From assembly GCA_946811185.2 (NCBI GenBank), contig OX328113.1:5704001-5768000 (forward strand): a stretch of 64,000 nt of DNA, given 5' to 3'. This DNA is from Hippopus hippopus. Taxonomy: Eukaryota; Mollusca; Bivalvia; Cardiida; Cardiidae. Under the pieces are notes generated by a model that was not told where the DNA came from, did no database searches, and saw nothing but the letters and a program-made list of their open reading frames with translations. Every line of letters starts with the position of its first letter. Position 1 is the stretch's first letter. The position numbers were made by a program, and so were the translations under genes. Below are positions 53,346 through 63,069 of this stretch, piece by piece.

Positions 53346-53398
53346 AAATACAATTGGAAAACAAAATAAGTAGAAATTTAGATAAGCAAGTCACTTAC

Positions 53399-54164
53399 AT
53401 GGTGGGATTTCAGTCAAATTTTGGAGTTCGGGAACAATGTGACCGTTGGTCAGTCTGTCTGTGCCAGCTGAGAGGACGCGCCCTCGACTCTTCTGACTAG
53501 ACGAGGAGGAGGTCCGACTCTGGGAGTTAAACCTGTAACCTTGCAGCGAGGAATCACTGTGGATGCTTTTTCGATTCTTTTTCACTTCGGAATCGAATCG
53601 GTAATTATGAAAAGTGTTGCTACGCGACGTCAAATGTCCGTTGTTTATTAAAGCGGAATTTTTCCCATTTGTAGCGATTGGCGGTAATTCCGGTGCACTC
53701 ATTCTCCTTCGAACCCAAGAATTAAAGTCCGTTTCGTTACTTTCTTCATCGCTGATCGTAATTCCTTCTGTTCTTTTTTTGTTAACTGCTGCTAGATTTA
53801 AATCCTTTCCGATGATTTTATTACTTTCCGGTAATGAAAAGGTCACTGAGTTTGAACTTGTTCGTCTGTTATATTTTGCAGACACGAATAAGTTCCGTTT
53901 AATTCCTTTACCTGGTCTACATGAAGGTTCTATGTAATCTGACACGATTAAATGGGATTCGATTGCAGACGACTCGGGATTACCTGTAAAATCGTCAGTG
54001 CGCATGTGCGCCGGTTGCTTCATTTTCATTGGTGGAGAGCTTGATAAAAGACTTCGATCTGTATCGATTTTTTTAGCGGGTATATTTAGTTCGTTAATGG
54101 TTTTGACAATGTCAAATTTTGGCTTTTTGTCAGCTGCATACCTCTTTTTTGGTGCACAAGTCAT
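53399..54164 (-). CDS. 5' coding exon of an unrecognised two-exon gene (residues 1-255 plus one base)
   Basis: Open frame from ATG at 54164 (an in-frame TAA lies just upstream at 54177-54179) to a consensus donor: the minus strand reads CCAT then GTAAGTGA, so the exon ends at 53399 in phase 1. Reading on into the intron would meet a TGA two codons later. The 255 residues look intrinsically disordered: basic N-terminus (KKRYAADKKPKF), a serine-rich stretch near residues 219-225, two YRF(D/N)S repeats near 188 and 210, and RRRMSAPEL near 152-160, which fits a basophilic kinase site and resembles a 14-3-3 mode I site. No enzyme domain, signal peptide or membrane segment is visible. Codon use and composition look like real coding sequence, unlike the surrounding short frames, and no repeat family intrudes. 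The splice phase matches the exon at 35953-36560. I do not recognise the family; a cytoskeletal or signalling adaptor role would be speculation. Confidence 0.8.
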
Positions 54165-54227
54165 TATAATCCCATTTTAGAAATGTAATACCTTCACGAA
54201 CGGATCACAAATGTACACATGTATCGA

Positions 54228-54235
54228 TGACGTCA
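54228..54235. promoter_or_regulatory. perfect CRE palindrome TGACGTCA upstream of the gene
   Basis: The full CREB/ATF consensus octamer lies 64 bp upstream of the predicted ATG, in a stretch of about 200 bp free of recognised repeats. A TTACAG acceptor-like site at about 54253 could mark a 5'UTR exon edge instead. Promoter function is inferred from position only. Confidence 0.4.
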
Positions 54236-54398
54236 TGGTATCATTCGGCCTGTAAGTGATCGGCTGACGGCGAAGGTTGTTTGAAGGATCGATTGCAGAA
54301 ATTTAACCTTGTAGATAGATTTGTCACGCAAGTTTATGTTTAGACCTGGAAAGATAAAAAAGAACAAATCTTCAATGTGGCAAATGGCTAATTTACCT

Positions 54399-54817
54399 TT
54401 AACCCTTCACCAAAGATTTTTTTTTTATTTAGACCCGTCCTAATTTTTTTTTTGCAGACTTCAAATCAAATGTGCCTTAGAGTGGAAAAGAAAACATTGA
54501 GGGAAAAGCAAAAAAATAAATGGAAACCATTTACCACAATGTTTTCCAGTGCCTCTTTCTTCAAGGTCTTTAAAACTCATTTTTTTTTTTTGTTATTAGT
54601 TGTTAGGCGGCGAAAAAAGCAAGGCTTTTGAAAACATTGAGGGGGGGAAAAAAAGGAGAAAATGCTGGTAAGCAGCATTTTCTCCTTTTTTACCCCACAA
54701 TGTTTTCTATTATTTCAAAGCTAAATTCAATTAATTGAGACATTATTAACTTGTTGTCTGCAAACATTTTTCATTTTGGACAAGCTCAAACTTTTTTATC
54801 GACTGGTAAAGAGTTAA
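54399..54817. repeat. two PalA copies, opposed, upstream of the gene
   Basis: 54399-54585 (-): palindrome damaged (GCAAAAAAATAAATGGAAAC). 54598-54817 (+): palindrome GGAGAAAATGCTGGTAAGCA-GCATTTTCTCC, ends GGTAAAGAGTTAA. Confidence 0.72.
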
Positions 54818-54859
54818 TTATTTTCAGGTATTTACGTAGGGTCACGCACCGACCTGACA

Positions 54860-55140
54860 CACACAAGTAAATAAATATATCTCAACGGGAAAATAAACAA
54901 ATAGTTTGCGATAGCAGATCATTTAAACCCCCACCCACCCAGCCACACACAGCAAAAGTTTGTGTCGTTTTTAACTCAGTTTTTTCCCAGCATTGTTTCA
55001 GTTATAATATACACTCACAAGTAAATAGATATTTTACTGCAGGGAAAATAAACAAATAGTTTTCAATAGATGATCATTTGAAACCCCCCCCCCCACCCAG
55101 CCATAGTTTGTGTCGTTTTTAACGCAGGGTTTTTTTTTTT
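54860..55140 (+). repeat. tandem duplication of about 155 bp
   Basis: CACAAGTAAATARATAT ... GGGAAAATAAACAAATAGTT ... CCACCCAGCCA ... GTTTGTGTCGTTTTTAACKC occurs twice, with C7-C13 tracts that differ. Confidence 0.75.
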
Positions 55141-55144
55141 TTCA

Positions 55145-55600
55145 ACATTATTCAGATATACAAAGGTGGACTGAACACCTATCCATGCTTTCTTTCGACG
55201 ATGGTTATGTGGGAAAGCAGCCAGTGGCTTGAAAAGAATATTGTGTAGAGTACTGGTAAAAGAAACTCCAGGAAAGCATGGATAGGTGCACTGGCCGCCG
55301 CGATATAACCGAAATAATGTTGAAAACGGCGTTAAACACCATACAGTTAATCAGTCAATCAATCAATGTTTTCCTGGAGTTTCTTTCACTAGTACTTCGT
55401 ACGATATTCTTCGAAAATCACTGGCTGCTTTCCCTAATAACAACCTTCTAAACAACGATCAGCAGTTAGAAAGGAATGAATCCTGTCACAATGACTACCA
55501 TTAAACCTTTGAATGAAATTGGCCAAGCTTGGGATTCGAACCAGCTAGCCCCCTGGGTTTCGAGCCCTGTACGCTATGGACTGGACTACTGGGCTCGGCT
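55145..55600. mobile_element. three abutting S1 fragments in alternating orientation
   Basis: Minus fragment 55145-55195 joins a plus fragment 55194-55366 (GGAAAGCAGCCAGTGGCTTG to CAGTCAATCAATCAATG), which joins a minus fragment 55367-55600 ending in a head at GGGCTCGGC. The joints occur inside the SINE body, as expected of rearrangement rather than simple insertion. Confidence 0.6.
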
Positions 55601-55733
55601 TTTAGTAACGCACAGGCCTTGTAAACTACTGGGTTTCGAGTTCGACCAAGCTCTGTTCGAGGACTGAAGGTATTCCTAGCGACAGGATCGAGCCCATTAG
55701 TTTACCGATTGAGCTGTCCGGGCCCGGCCAGTA
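55601..55733. mobile_element. S1 head fragments, opposed
   Basis: Plus-strand head pieces (AACGCACAGGCCTTGTAAAC, GTTTCGAGTTCGACC) and then a reversed head ending CCGATTGAGCTGTCCGGGCC. Confidence 0.4.
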
Positions 55734-55812
55734 TATAAGAAACTTTAAAGGCAGATTTCTTTTTTTTTTGAAAAAAAATATCAATTCTCTGTCTGGCTAC
55801 TAAATTACATGT

Positions 55813-56022
55813 ATATGAGCCGTTCTCTGTGAAAAGGGGGCTTAATGCATCAGCAAAAAGTATCGACCCTGGTCAGCCTGCGCAATCCGCACAGGCTGAC
55901 CTAGGTCGACAGTTTTTGCTATTGGTGAATTTTCTGCATGTTTAGGGACATTCTACCCCCAGATTTAGACGAATGTTAGACAAAATTAATTTTATGGATC
56001 CATAGCTATGTGATGACCTTCA
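55813..56022 (+). repeat. PalC, right end lost
   Basis: ATATGAGCCGTTCTCTGTGA, palindrome CCTGGTCAGCCTGCGCAATC/CGCACAGGCTGACCTAGG, to CTATGTGATGACCTTC. Confidence 0.75.
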
Positions 56023-56068
56023 AGATAGACATATGTAAATTTTTAGGTATGATTTATAGAGTATTTTA

Positions 56069-56285
56069 ACCCTTAGGGTTCTAAGCGAGACTCACTGACC
56101 TTTTGCGGACCGTGTAGATCAAGATCAGACTGCACAGAACGTGCAGTCTGATCTTGGATCTACACTGTCCGATAAGGAGATATTTCTCTCCCCCCCCCTA
56201 AAAAAAAAAACTTTGAAAAAGCGAACTTTGGGTTTTTAACATCGACTTGAAGACATTATTTAACTTATAAAGCATGATACGGGTA
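56069..56285 (-). repeat. PalB, full length
   Basis: TTAACCCTTAGGGTTCTAAG to ATAAAGCATGATACGGGTAA. Contains C9 followed by A11. Confidence 0.75.
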
Positions 56286-56478
56286 AATGGATTCCTGTGT
56301 TTTAGATCAGTAGTGTAGACTTGATTTTCAGTATTTTGCGACCTTCTCCTATCTTTCATATTGAACTTTTTAATGATCACAGTATAATATTTAGTTACAA
56401 TATCCCGTCCTTACAGTGCCAAAATAAACAAAATGGATATTTTTAGAATGGAACCATGAAAGATTTTTTTTTTTCTTT

Positions 56479-56711
56479 TTAAGGATTACGGCCCCCTAAC
56501 TCATCAGTAAATGTCGTATAACATTGACGTTTCCGTAAAGGCTAATCGGCCAATCTCGGCAGTTTCCGTCTTTTAATATGAGGATTAGAGGCCGTAGACT
56601 CACTAACTCATCGGTAAATATCGTGTAACATCGACGTTTTCCTAAAGGCTATTCGGCAGATCTCGGCAACTTCAGTTTTTTGATATGAGAGTTAGGGGCC
56701 GTAGACCTTAG
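56479..56711 (+). repeat. PalD dimer
   Basis: TTAAGGATTACGGCCCCCTA ... GAGGCCGTAGACTCACTAAC ... GGGGCCGTAGACCTTAG. Same joint between units as the 44225 copy. Confidence 0.78.
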
Positions 56712-56739
56712 AAAAAAAAAGATGGCGTAAAATAAAGGT

Positions 56740-56930
56740 AGAGGGTCTGGATTCACCAACAATCCTTAAGAACATTCTTAGTGTTATTCTCAATAATTTT
56801 CTAAATTTGAAAGTAACACACGTTCTAATTGGCTTAACTAAATGGTTTAGCGAATCAGAAGTTGTGTTACTTTCAAAATGCATAATTAAACCAATAACGT
56901 TCTTAAGAAAAATTGAATACGAACCTAGGA
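56740..56930. repeat. PalF
   Basis: GGATTCACCAACAATCCTTA-AGAACATTCTTAG ... TTTGAAAGTAACACACGTTC ... AGAAGTTGTGTTACTTTCAA ... CGTTCTTAAGAAAAATTGAA-TACGAACC. Confidence 0.72.
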
Positions 56931-57003
56931 ATATGAATATTGAAACTCTGTCGTGATTCTATATGAAAAGATTGATTGTATACTGTTTAATAACGTTTTT
57001 TTT

Positions 57004-57392
57004 TTTTTCAACATTATTTCAGTTATATTTTGGCGGCCAGTGCACCTATCCATGCTTTCCTGGAGTTTCTGTCACCAGTACTTCACACGATATTCTTTCC
57101 CAACCTACTGGCTGCTTTTCCACATAATCATCGTCGAAAAAATGATCACTGGTAAGGCAGGTATGAATACTGTAGCAGTACTTCGCACAATATTCCTCAG
57201 AAGCCACTGGCTTCTTTTCCATATAACCATATAACCATCGTCGAAACAGTTACCATTGGTAAGATAGGAATGAATCCTGTCGCAAGGACTATCATCAATC
57301 CTCGGAAAGAAATTGGCCGAGTTGGGGCTTCGAACCAGCGACCCCCTATTCTCAAGTTGTATACGCTACCGACTGTGCTACCGGGGCTTGCA
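57004..57392 (-). mobile_element. S1 SINE, reverse, with internal duplication
   Basis: Full S1 on minus. The stretch with CAGTACTTCACACGATATTC and the CCATCGTCGAAA motif occurs twice (about 57074-57150 and 57178-57260). B box is GGGGCTTCGAACCAGCGACC. Confidence 0.7.
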
Positions 57393-57596
57393 ATTCTTGT
57401 TTGAAAACAAACTCTCGTTGTTCCCTAGAAACATAAGAAACATTCAAAACTGGACATTTATTTTTGTTTCTCTCAACAAATTCAGATATTTGTCATCATA
57501 ATAGCAACCGAAAATAACAGAATAACAAAAACCCAACTGTCTTCACCGATTATTTGACCAAACAGCTGTATTTTGTTGACCTTATCGGGTGAACTA

Positions 57597-57806
57597 TTAA
57601 AACTCTTAGTCTACTTTGCACGACTCCAGGACCTTTGCGGACGGTGAAGATCAAGATCTGACTGCACAAAACGTGCATTCTGATCTTGGATCTACACTTT
57701 TCGATAACAACACCCCCCCCCCCCAAAAAAAAAAAGACTTTGAAATTGCAATATTTGAGTTCTTTTTACTATTGGCTGGAAAGTTTCATATAACTATTTA
57801 GCAGGT
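57597..57806 (-). repeat. PalB, abutting PalA
   Basis: TTAAAACTCTTAGTCTACTT to CTATTTAGCAGGTGAG. C13 followed by A11 tract. Confidence 0.7.
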
Positions 57807-58034
57807 GAGCTCTTTTCAAAAAGACAATTTTTTCCCTTTCTCAAACTGAAAACAATTGAACACAACAAATTAAATGTAACTCAAAACATTATTTTTGCCT
57901 TTAATAGGGTTGAAAACATTGCGGGAAAAGAAGAAAATGCTGGTTACCAGCATTTTCTCCTTTTCCCACAATGTTTTCAAAATCCTTCTTACCTGAGAGT
58001 CCTTAAAAGTCGGGATAGTATTGTAAAGGGTAAA
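57807..58034 (-). repeat. PalA abutting PalB
   Basis: GCTCTTTTCAAAAAGACAAT ... palindrome with GGGAAAAGAAGAAAATGCTG ... TAGTATTGTAAAGGGTAA. Confidence 0.75.
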
Positions 58035-58159
58035 TTTACTTAGTTCTGATATAACTGTATAAATAAACTTCGGCCACTCACAGTGACCACTTCATTGATC
58101 AAACCTGGTCACTCACACAGGAATGCTAATAAGCCTATAAGCTCTTGAGTAAATATTAA

Positions 58160-58350
58160 ATTTTGGGCCAAGGTCTGTGAAAAGCAGGTTTGATGCATCT
58201 GCAAAAAGTATCGACCCATGTCCGAAACCTTGTGCTATTGTTACATTTTCTGCATGCCAAAGGACCATTCTACCTCATGATTAAGTCGGTTTTCAGACAA
58301 AATTGATCTATGAAATGCGATGACTTACTTGGTATCATGTTTTACGAAGG
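58160..58350 (+). repeat. PalC, palindrome deleted
   Basis: GGTCTGTGAAAAGCAGGTTT, TATCGACCCATGTCCGAAAC (core missing), GACTTACTTGGTATCATG. Confidence 0.6.
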
Positions 58351-58375
58351 TGTATCAGGTCTCAACCAAATTATA

Positions 58376-58595
58376 AGCAAAAATGTTAAAAAAAAAAATG
58401 TGTCCAAATAAAAAGTACATGTATTTGCTAACAACAATTTAGATGAGGACCAAATGATAGAATGTATCTCTGATAGGATAGAAAACATTGTAAGAAAAGG
58501 AGAAAATGTTGGTAACCAGCATTTTCTCCCTTCCCACAATGTTTTCATAAGCCTCAAAGGATCGCTAAAGCTCGTGATTATGTGGTAAAGATTCA
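58376..58595 (-). repeat. PalA
   Basis: AGGACCAAATGATAGAATGT, GTAAGAAAAGGAGAAAATGT-TGGTAACCAGC, ATTATGTGGTAAAGATTCAA. Confidence 0.7.
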
Positions 58596-58819
58596 AATCG
58601 CCTTTTCGTAGAGCGATGGTCTTCAGTCTATTTTTTCTTCTTATCCCCGAACAGTGTCCGAGCTCTTGCGACACAACTTCTACATGTTTTTGAGCGACTG
58701 ACTTTAAACTTGACCTTAAAAATTTGATCAATCGAGGGAGGGAGATACGCAGAAGTCAATCAAACTTTTTGAATATTTTTATGTATTTTGTATATTACAC
58801 CCGAATTTCTACTTTTCTA

Positions 58820-58990
58820 CATAAACATGGTCGGCACTATACTCAGAGGTGAAACAGAAATGGATCCTGTCGTATTATCATCATTCCTCGAAAGAGCTGG
58901 GCCGAATTTTCTCTGGTTTACAATCCCTGTACGTTACTAACTGTCGAGCCCGATAGTCCAGTCGGTAAAATGCAGGATTTGAGACCAGGG
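58820..58990. mobile_element. S1 fragments, opposed (minus then plus head)
   Basis: Minus body piece (AAACATGGTCGGCACTATAC ... GTATTATCATCATTCCTCGA) to about 58941, followed by a plus head (GTCGAGCCCGATAGTCCAGT) that joins PalC at about 58985. Confidence 0.45.
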
Positions 58991-59217
58991 GGCTTGACGC
59001 ATCTGCAAACAGTATCGACCTATGTAAGTCTGCGCAGTTTGGTCAGGTTGAAAGTGGTCGAAACATTTTGCTACTTGTAAATTTTCTGCATGTTAAAGAA
59101 TCATTTTACTTCCAAATCGGTTGTTAGACAATTTTATTTCATGGATCCATCATTATGTGATGACTTGCTTTATATAATGGATCACGGAGATGCATTTAAC
59201 CCCAGAGTAAGGCTCAT
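58982..59217 (+). repeat. PalC, decayed palindrome
   Basis: GGGGGCTTGACGCATCTGCA to CCAGAGTAAGGCTCAT; core reads TAAGTCTGCGCAGTTTGGTC-AGGTTGAAA. Confidence 0.65.
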
Positions 59218-59308
59218 TACAGGTAGCCAACATTTATTCCTGCTCTAAATATTTATTGTTCTGCCATTATGGCTAAACATTAAAGGAAAAGATAAAAGCT
59301 ATCCATAT

Positions 59309-59433
<125 letters not shown>

Positions 59434-59559
59434 AGGTCACATATCTCACATAAATTAGTTATAATTAGATATTGAAATGTGGGCCAAAATAAACGTCAAT
59501 ATTATCAGATAATTACCGGAGAAATCACAATAATAGTCAGAATTCGATGAAAGGTCCAA

Positions 59560-59755
59560 CTTTTAGTCAAACAACAAATATTCAGACCAGTCCAAATTGA
59601 ACTTATTTGCAGAAGACAAATCAAACGTTTCTCAAGGGAAGGATAGACAACACTGTGGAAAAGGGAGAAATTGCTGCTTACTATTATTTTCTCCTTTTTC
59701 TTCAATGCTTTCTAGAGCTGTACTGCTAAGAGTTGTTTATACTCGATCAGTGCTA
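59560..59755 (-). repeat. PalA, diverged
   Basis: AGTCAAACAACAAATATTCA, TTATTTGCAGAAGACAAATC, GAAATTGCTGCTTACTATTA. Confidence 0.62.
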
Positions 59756-59869
59756 AATTTAGTTGAACCAAGCTCTGGCAGCAAGATGTTTAATGCAAAT
59801 CCGTGATGCGCCGAGCAAGTAAATACTTAATAAGGGATAAGTAAAATCAATTTTGTTTAACGATCGACT

Positions 59870-60016
59870 GGATCTGGAGGTAGACTGATCCTTGCACATG
59901 CAGAAATTTTACAAATAGCAAAAAGTTTCGACTCATGTCAGCCTGCGCGGACTGCGCAGGCTGACATGAGTCGAAACTTTTTGAAGATGGATTAACTCCC
60001 CTTTTCACAAAGCATC
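59870..60016 (-). repeat. PalC half element with co-varying arms
   Basis: GTTTCGACTCATGTCAGCCT/AGGCTGACATGAGTCGAAAC is a perfect stem of about 25 bp with an ACTCATG/CATGAGT change in both arms. Confidence 0.8.
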
Positions 60017-60025
60017 ACTCAGTTG

Positions 60026-60216
60026 TATAAACATCGAACTCTTTCGATGGCTGAAAATAGTTTTAACTGGAACTCAGAAAGATTTTTATAATCTTGTAGG
60101 CTTGACTAAACAAGTGAACAGCATAGATCCAGGATCAGACTGCAAGTTCCGTGAAATCTGATCTTGATCTATGCCGTCCGCGTAAGCCCATGTTTTCACC
60201 TCTGGAGCTGAAAGGT
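60026..60216 (+). repeat. PalE
   Basis: CGAACTCTTTCGATGGCTGA ... AGGATCAGACTGCAAGTTCC-GTGAAATCTGATCTTGATC ... CTCTGGAGCTGAAAGG. Confidence 0.6.
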
Positions 60217-60329
60217 TTTCTAGCAAATTTTGAACAAGTTCGTAATTTTTTGCCGGACCTAAATCAAGTAACATTACAAAAGGTATGCAACAGAGAACAA
60301 AAACAAAAATGTTTTTCTTAGACTGTTTT

Positions 60330-60695
60330 ACACACATTTAGGAAAAGAAGGAATTCCTTCTTACAAGCATTTGTTCTTTTCCTTAAATATTTTCAAAAGC
60401 TCTTTATTGCAAGAAAGTCAAAAGGTAGTGTGCTTTACTTGTTTAAGAGGACGAATTCCGCGTCTTTGTCATTCAGGACTTTTTACATTTGTAAATATTC
60501 AAAACATTTTGCGGTGCATTCACAATAATTACCGGCTATATTTAACGTTGAAAAAATTACGGGTTTAGTCTTTGAAAACGGTAGCAAACACTGAGGGAAA
60601 AGGGGAAAATTCTGGTAAGCAATTCTTTCTCCGTATTCCACAATGATTTCACAAGATTTATTCATCAGAGTTGTTAAAACATTGCACTCTTTGGT
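60330..60695 (-). repeat. two decayed PalA
   Basis: GAAGGAATTCCTTCTTACAA-GCATTTGTTC near 60345-60380 and ACACTGAGGGAAAAGGGGAA ... GATTTCACAAGATTTATTCA-TCAGAG near 60585-60670. Confidence 0.5.
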
Positions 60696-60839
60696 CAAAT
60701 GTTCGGGCACATTTGTGTGGAAACTGACTTGGACCAAAAACTTCTTTCAACTTCAAGTCGGTCCTGCCTCTCTACACAGAATGATTACTAGAGCAAAACT
60801 TCTTGAATATAGAATTAACACAAAACAACTGGGGGAAAT

Positions 60840-61015
60840 GAGAGCGAGAGAGAGAGAGAGAAAGAGAGAGATTGAATGACCGACCGACAGACAGACAGAC
60901 AAAGAGAGAGAGCGAGAGAGAGAGAGACGGAGACAGAAAGACAGACAGACAGACACACGGACAGACTGACTGACTGACAGACAGACTGGGAGGCAGGAAG
61001 GCAGACAAACAGACA
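60840..61015 (+). repeat. (GA)n, (GACA)n, (CTGA)n compound microsatellite
   Basis: GAGAGAGAGAGAGAGAAAGA, then CAGACAGACAGACAAAG and GACTGACTGACTGACAGACA. Open frames across it are compositional. Confidence 0.9.
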
Positions 61016-61298
61016 GACACTGGCTGTACTAACAATGTTTGTTTTCACTGTGACAGTGTCACTGACTGATCTCTCTAAAAATGTGACAAGGATTGGCTAC
61101 GACCCCACATACCAGTTTGACTTTGCAAACAAAGCATTGAAATGAAAAGAAAAAGTTACTTGAACATAAGTATACCTAACCCACCACTGCAAGGAAGCCG
61201 TTTTAAGTCAAGTACGTAACTTTAGATTGGACAAACAATTTTATGGATTATCCGCCTCTTCAAATAGTGCAAGCTATCCGTTAGGAAACCTTTAAAGT

Positions 61299-61783
61299 TT
61301 TAATCATTATTCTGCTCAATACTAGTAAGTCAAATTCTTAAGCCTATAGTAAAAACATATGAGCCGTGCTCTGGCAAAAGGGGGCTTAATGCATCTCCGT
61401 AATCCATCATACCAAGCAAGCCATCACATACTTACGGATCCATAATAGCCCCTTTTTTTAACAACTGACTTATTCATGAGGTAGACTGGTCCTTGGACAT
61501 ACAGAAAATTGACCCATAGCGAAAAGTTTCGGCCCAGGTCAGCCTGCGCGGACTGCGCAGGCTGACCTGAGTCGATACTTTTCGCAGATGCATTAAGCCC
61601 CCTTTTCACAGAGCACGGCTCATATGTTTTGCTATTTCAAAAGGTTTTTTTTTTGAGGGGGGGGGATATGTCCTGATTGGATTGTGTAAATCAAAGATCA
61701 GACTGCACGTTTTGTGCAGTCTGATCTTGATCTACACTGTTCGCAAAAGGTCAGTGAGTCGCGCTTAGCAGCCTAAGGGTTAA
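61299..61783 (+). repeat. PalB interrupted by PalC
   Basis: TTAATCATTATTCTGCTCAA ... AGCCTATAGTAAAAAC, then PalC, then GTTTTGCTATTTCAAAAGG ... GCAGCCTAAGGGTTAA. The two halves together fit the uninterrupted PalB. Confidence 0.85.
61359..61623 (-). repeat. PalC, full length, nested in PalB
   Basis: ATGAGCCGTGCTCTGGCAAA to CACAGAGCACGGCTCAT, 265 bp. Terminal 15 bp are inverted (ATGAGCCGTGCTCTG/CAGAGCACGGCTCAT). Confidence 0.88.
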
Positions 61784-61998
61784 CGCTTTTATCACAAAAT
61801 TTGTCTTAAATGAAAGCTTCTGCAGATAACAAAATTGAAAGTGAAACAAATGAAATGAAGTTCCTTGACAGGATAGAAAACATTGTGGGAAAAGGAGAAA
61901 ATGCTGGTAACCAGCATTTTCTCCTTTTCCCACAATGTTTTCAAAAGCCTTCCCCTTTTAATGTAGTTTAAACTGGAGACTGTGTGGTAAAGAGTTAA
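61780..61998 (-). repeat. PalA, exemplar, sharing TTAA with PalB
   Basis: TTAACGCTTTTATCACAAAA to ACTGTGTGGTAAAGAGTTAA. Palindrome 61876-61942, 67 bp and perfect: GAAAACATTGTGGGAAAAGG ... CTGGTAACCAG ... back to CCCACAATGTTTTC. Its left TTAA (61780-61783) is also the right TTAA of PalB. Confidence 0.88.
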
Positions 61999-62002
61999 AA
62001 TT

Positions 62003-62226
62003 TTAACGCTTTTACCAGAAAATTTGTTAGACTTTTCATAACTGAAAGCCTTTTACAGACTAAAAATGTAATGTAACTCTAATTTTGGGTTCTGGGTTTA
62101 TAAATGGCAGAAAATATTGTGGGAAAAGGAGAAAATGCTGGTACTTTCTCCTTCGCCTACAATGTTTTCAAAACTCCTTTTCCTAAGGGTTGCTTAAAAA
62201 TGAGATCTGTTTGGAAAAGAAGTTAT
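62003..62226 (-). repeat. PalA, palindrome partly deleted
   Basis: TTAACGCTTTTACCAGAAAA ... GGAGAAAATGCTGGTACTTT-CTCCTTCGCC. Five bases after the previous copy. Confidence 0.75.
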
Positions 62227-62599
62227 AGAACTCCTTAGGTGAAGGCATTCCTTATCGATTTGTCATGGTGTTTCATATAGGTAACTCTCTGAGTAAATAC
62301 AACGAAAACAGGATAGGAAATATTATTTGCGTGGGTATTTTAAGGTTGCTTTTAAGATTTTTCATTATCTCATCGAGCTTGAAAAACTGATTTATAGCTG
62401 AAATACCTGAGTGAGACGATAGCTAATCAGTAAAGAAAAGAGACAAGAGTAAGGGGAAACATATTTATAATAATATTTTCTTAGGGAACTACGTAGCCTC
62501 TATACTTTTAGATTTTGCACCAGACTTTTGCAACTTTTGACTTGTGGGAATATCAAATTATCAAGACAACGCGTCGATTACAAGGATTTGTATTCGGAT

Positions 62600-62850
62600 T
62601 AAATAGTGCTTACCAACATTTTCAGCTTTTCCTACAATATTTTTTGTTTGATACGCCTTAAAAGGTTTAATTTATTACAAACCTTACTCGATTTTCGAGT
62701 TTTACACAGTGCACAAATTGGTTTATGAGATATTTTGGAGACTTTAGCTAAATTGTCAAATTATGAAATTGTGCTTCTCTTTATCTTGTTGGAATATTCT
62801 TCTTTTCCCAGACTGTTTTCAAAATCCCTCTCCTTCAGGGCCATTAACCC
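62600..62850 (-). repeat. PalA fragments
   Basis: TACCAACATTTTCAGCTTTT-CCTACAATATT and TTCTTTTCCCAGACTGTTTT-CAAAATCCC ... TTCAGGGCCATTAA. Confidence 0.45.
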
Positions 62851-63069
62851 TTTACCAAACAACTTCGAAGTTTTAAGAGCCTAAGAAGAATGCTTTTGAA
62901 AACAATGTGGGAAGAGAAGAAAATGCTAGTAACCAGCATTGTCTTCTTTTTCCACATTTTTTTCTACCATTCAAAAGACAACTTTAAGTTTCTAAGTCCT
63001 ATTGAATTTGTCATCTGCAAATATTTTAAATTTGAGCAAGTCTAAAGAGTTGTTGTTTGGTAAAGGATC
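62844..63069 (+). repeat. PalA, full length
   Basis: TTAACCCTTTACCAAACAAC to TTGTTGTTTGGTAAAGGATC. Confidence 0.75.

Larger units (their letters stand above)
36561..53398 (-). other. predicted 16.8 kb intron
   Basis: Bounded by GTAAGT at 53393-53398 and TTTCAG at 36561-36567, read on the minus strand, in matching phase. It is packed with PalA, PalB, PalC, PalD, PalF and SINE copies in both orientations and includes the clearest nested insertions of the window. No further exon could be recognised inside it. Confidence 0.65.

Noticed and set aside
53614..53937. 107-codon plus-strand ORF opposite the 5' exon (and the 80-codon one at 36257)
   Set aside because: Antisense shadows of the minus-strand exons.
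60753..61048. Overlapping Ser-Leu-Val-Cys-rich ORFs
   Set aside because: Product of GA/GACA/CTGA simple repeats.
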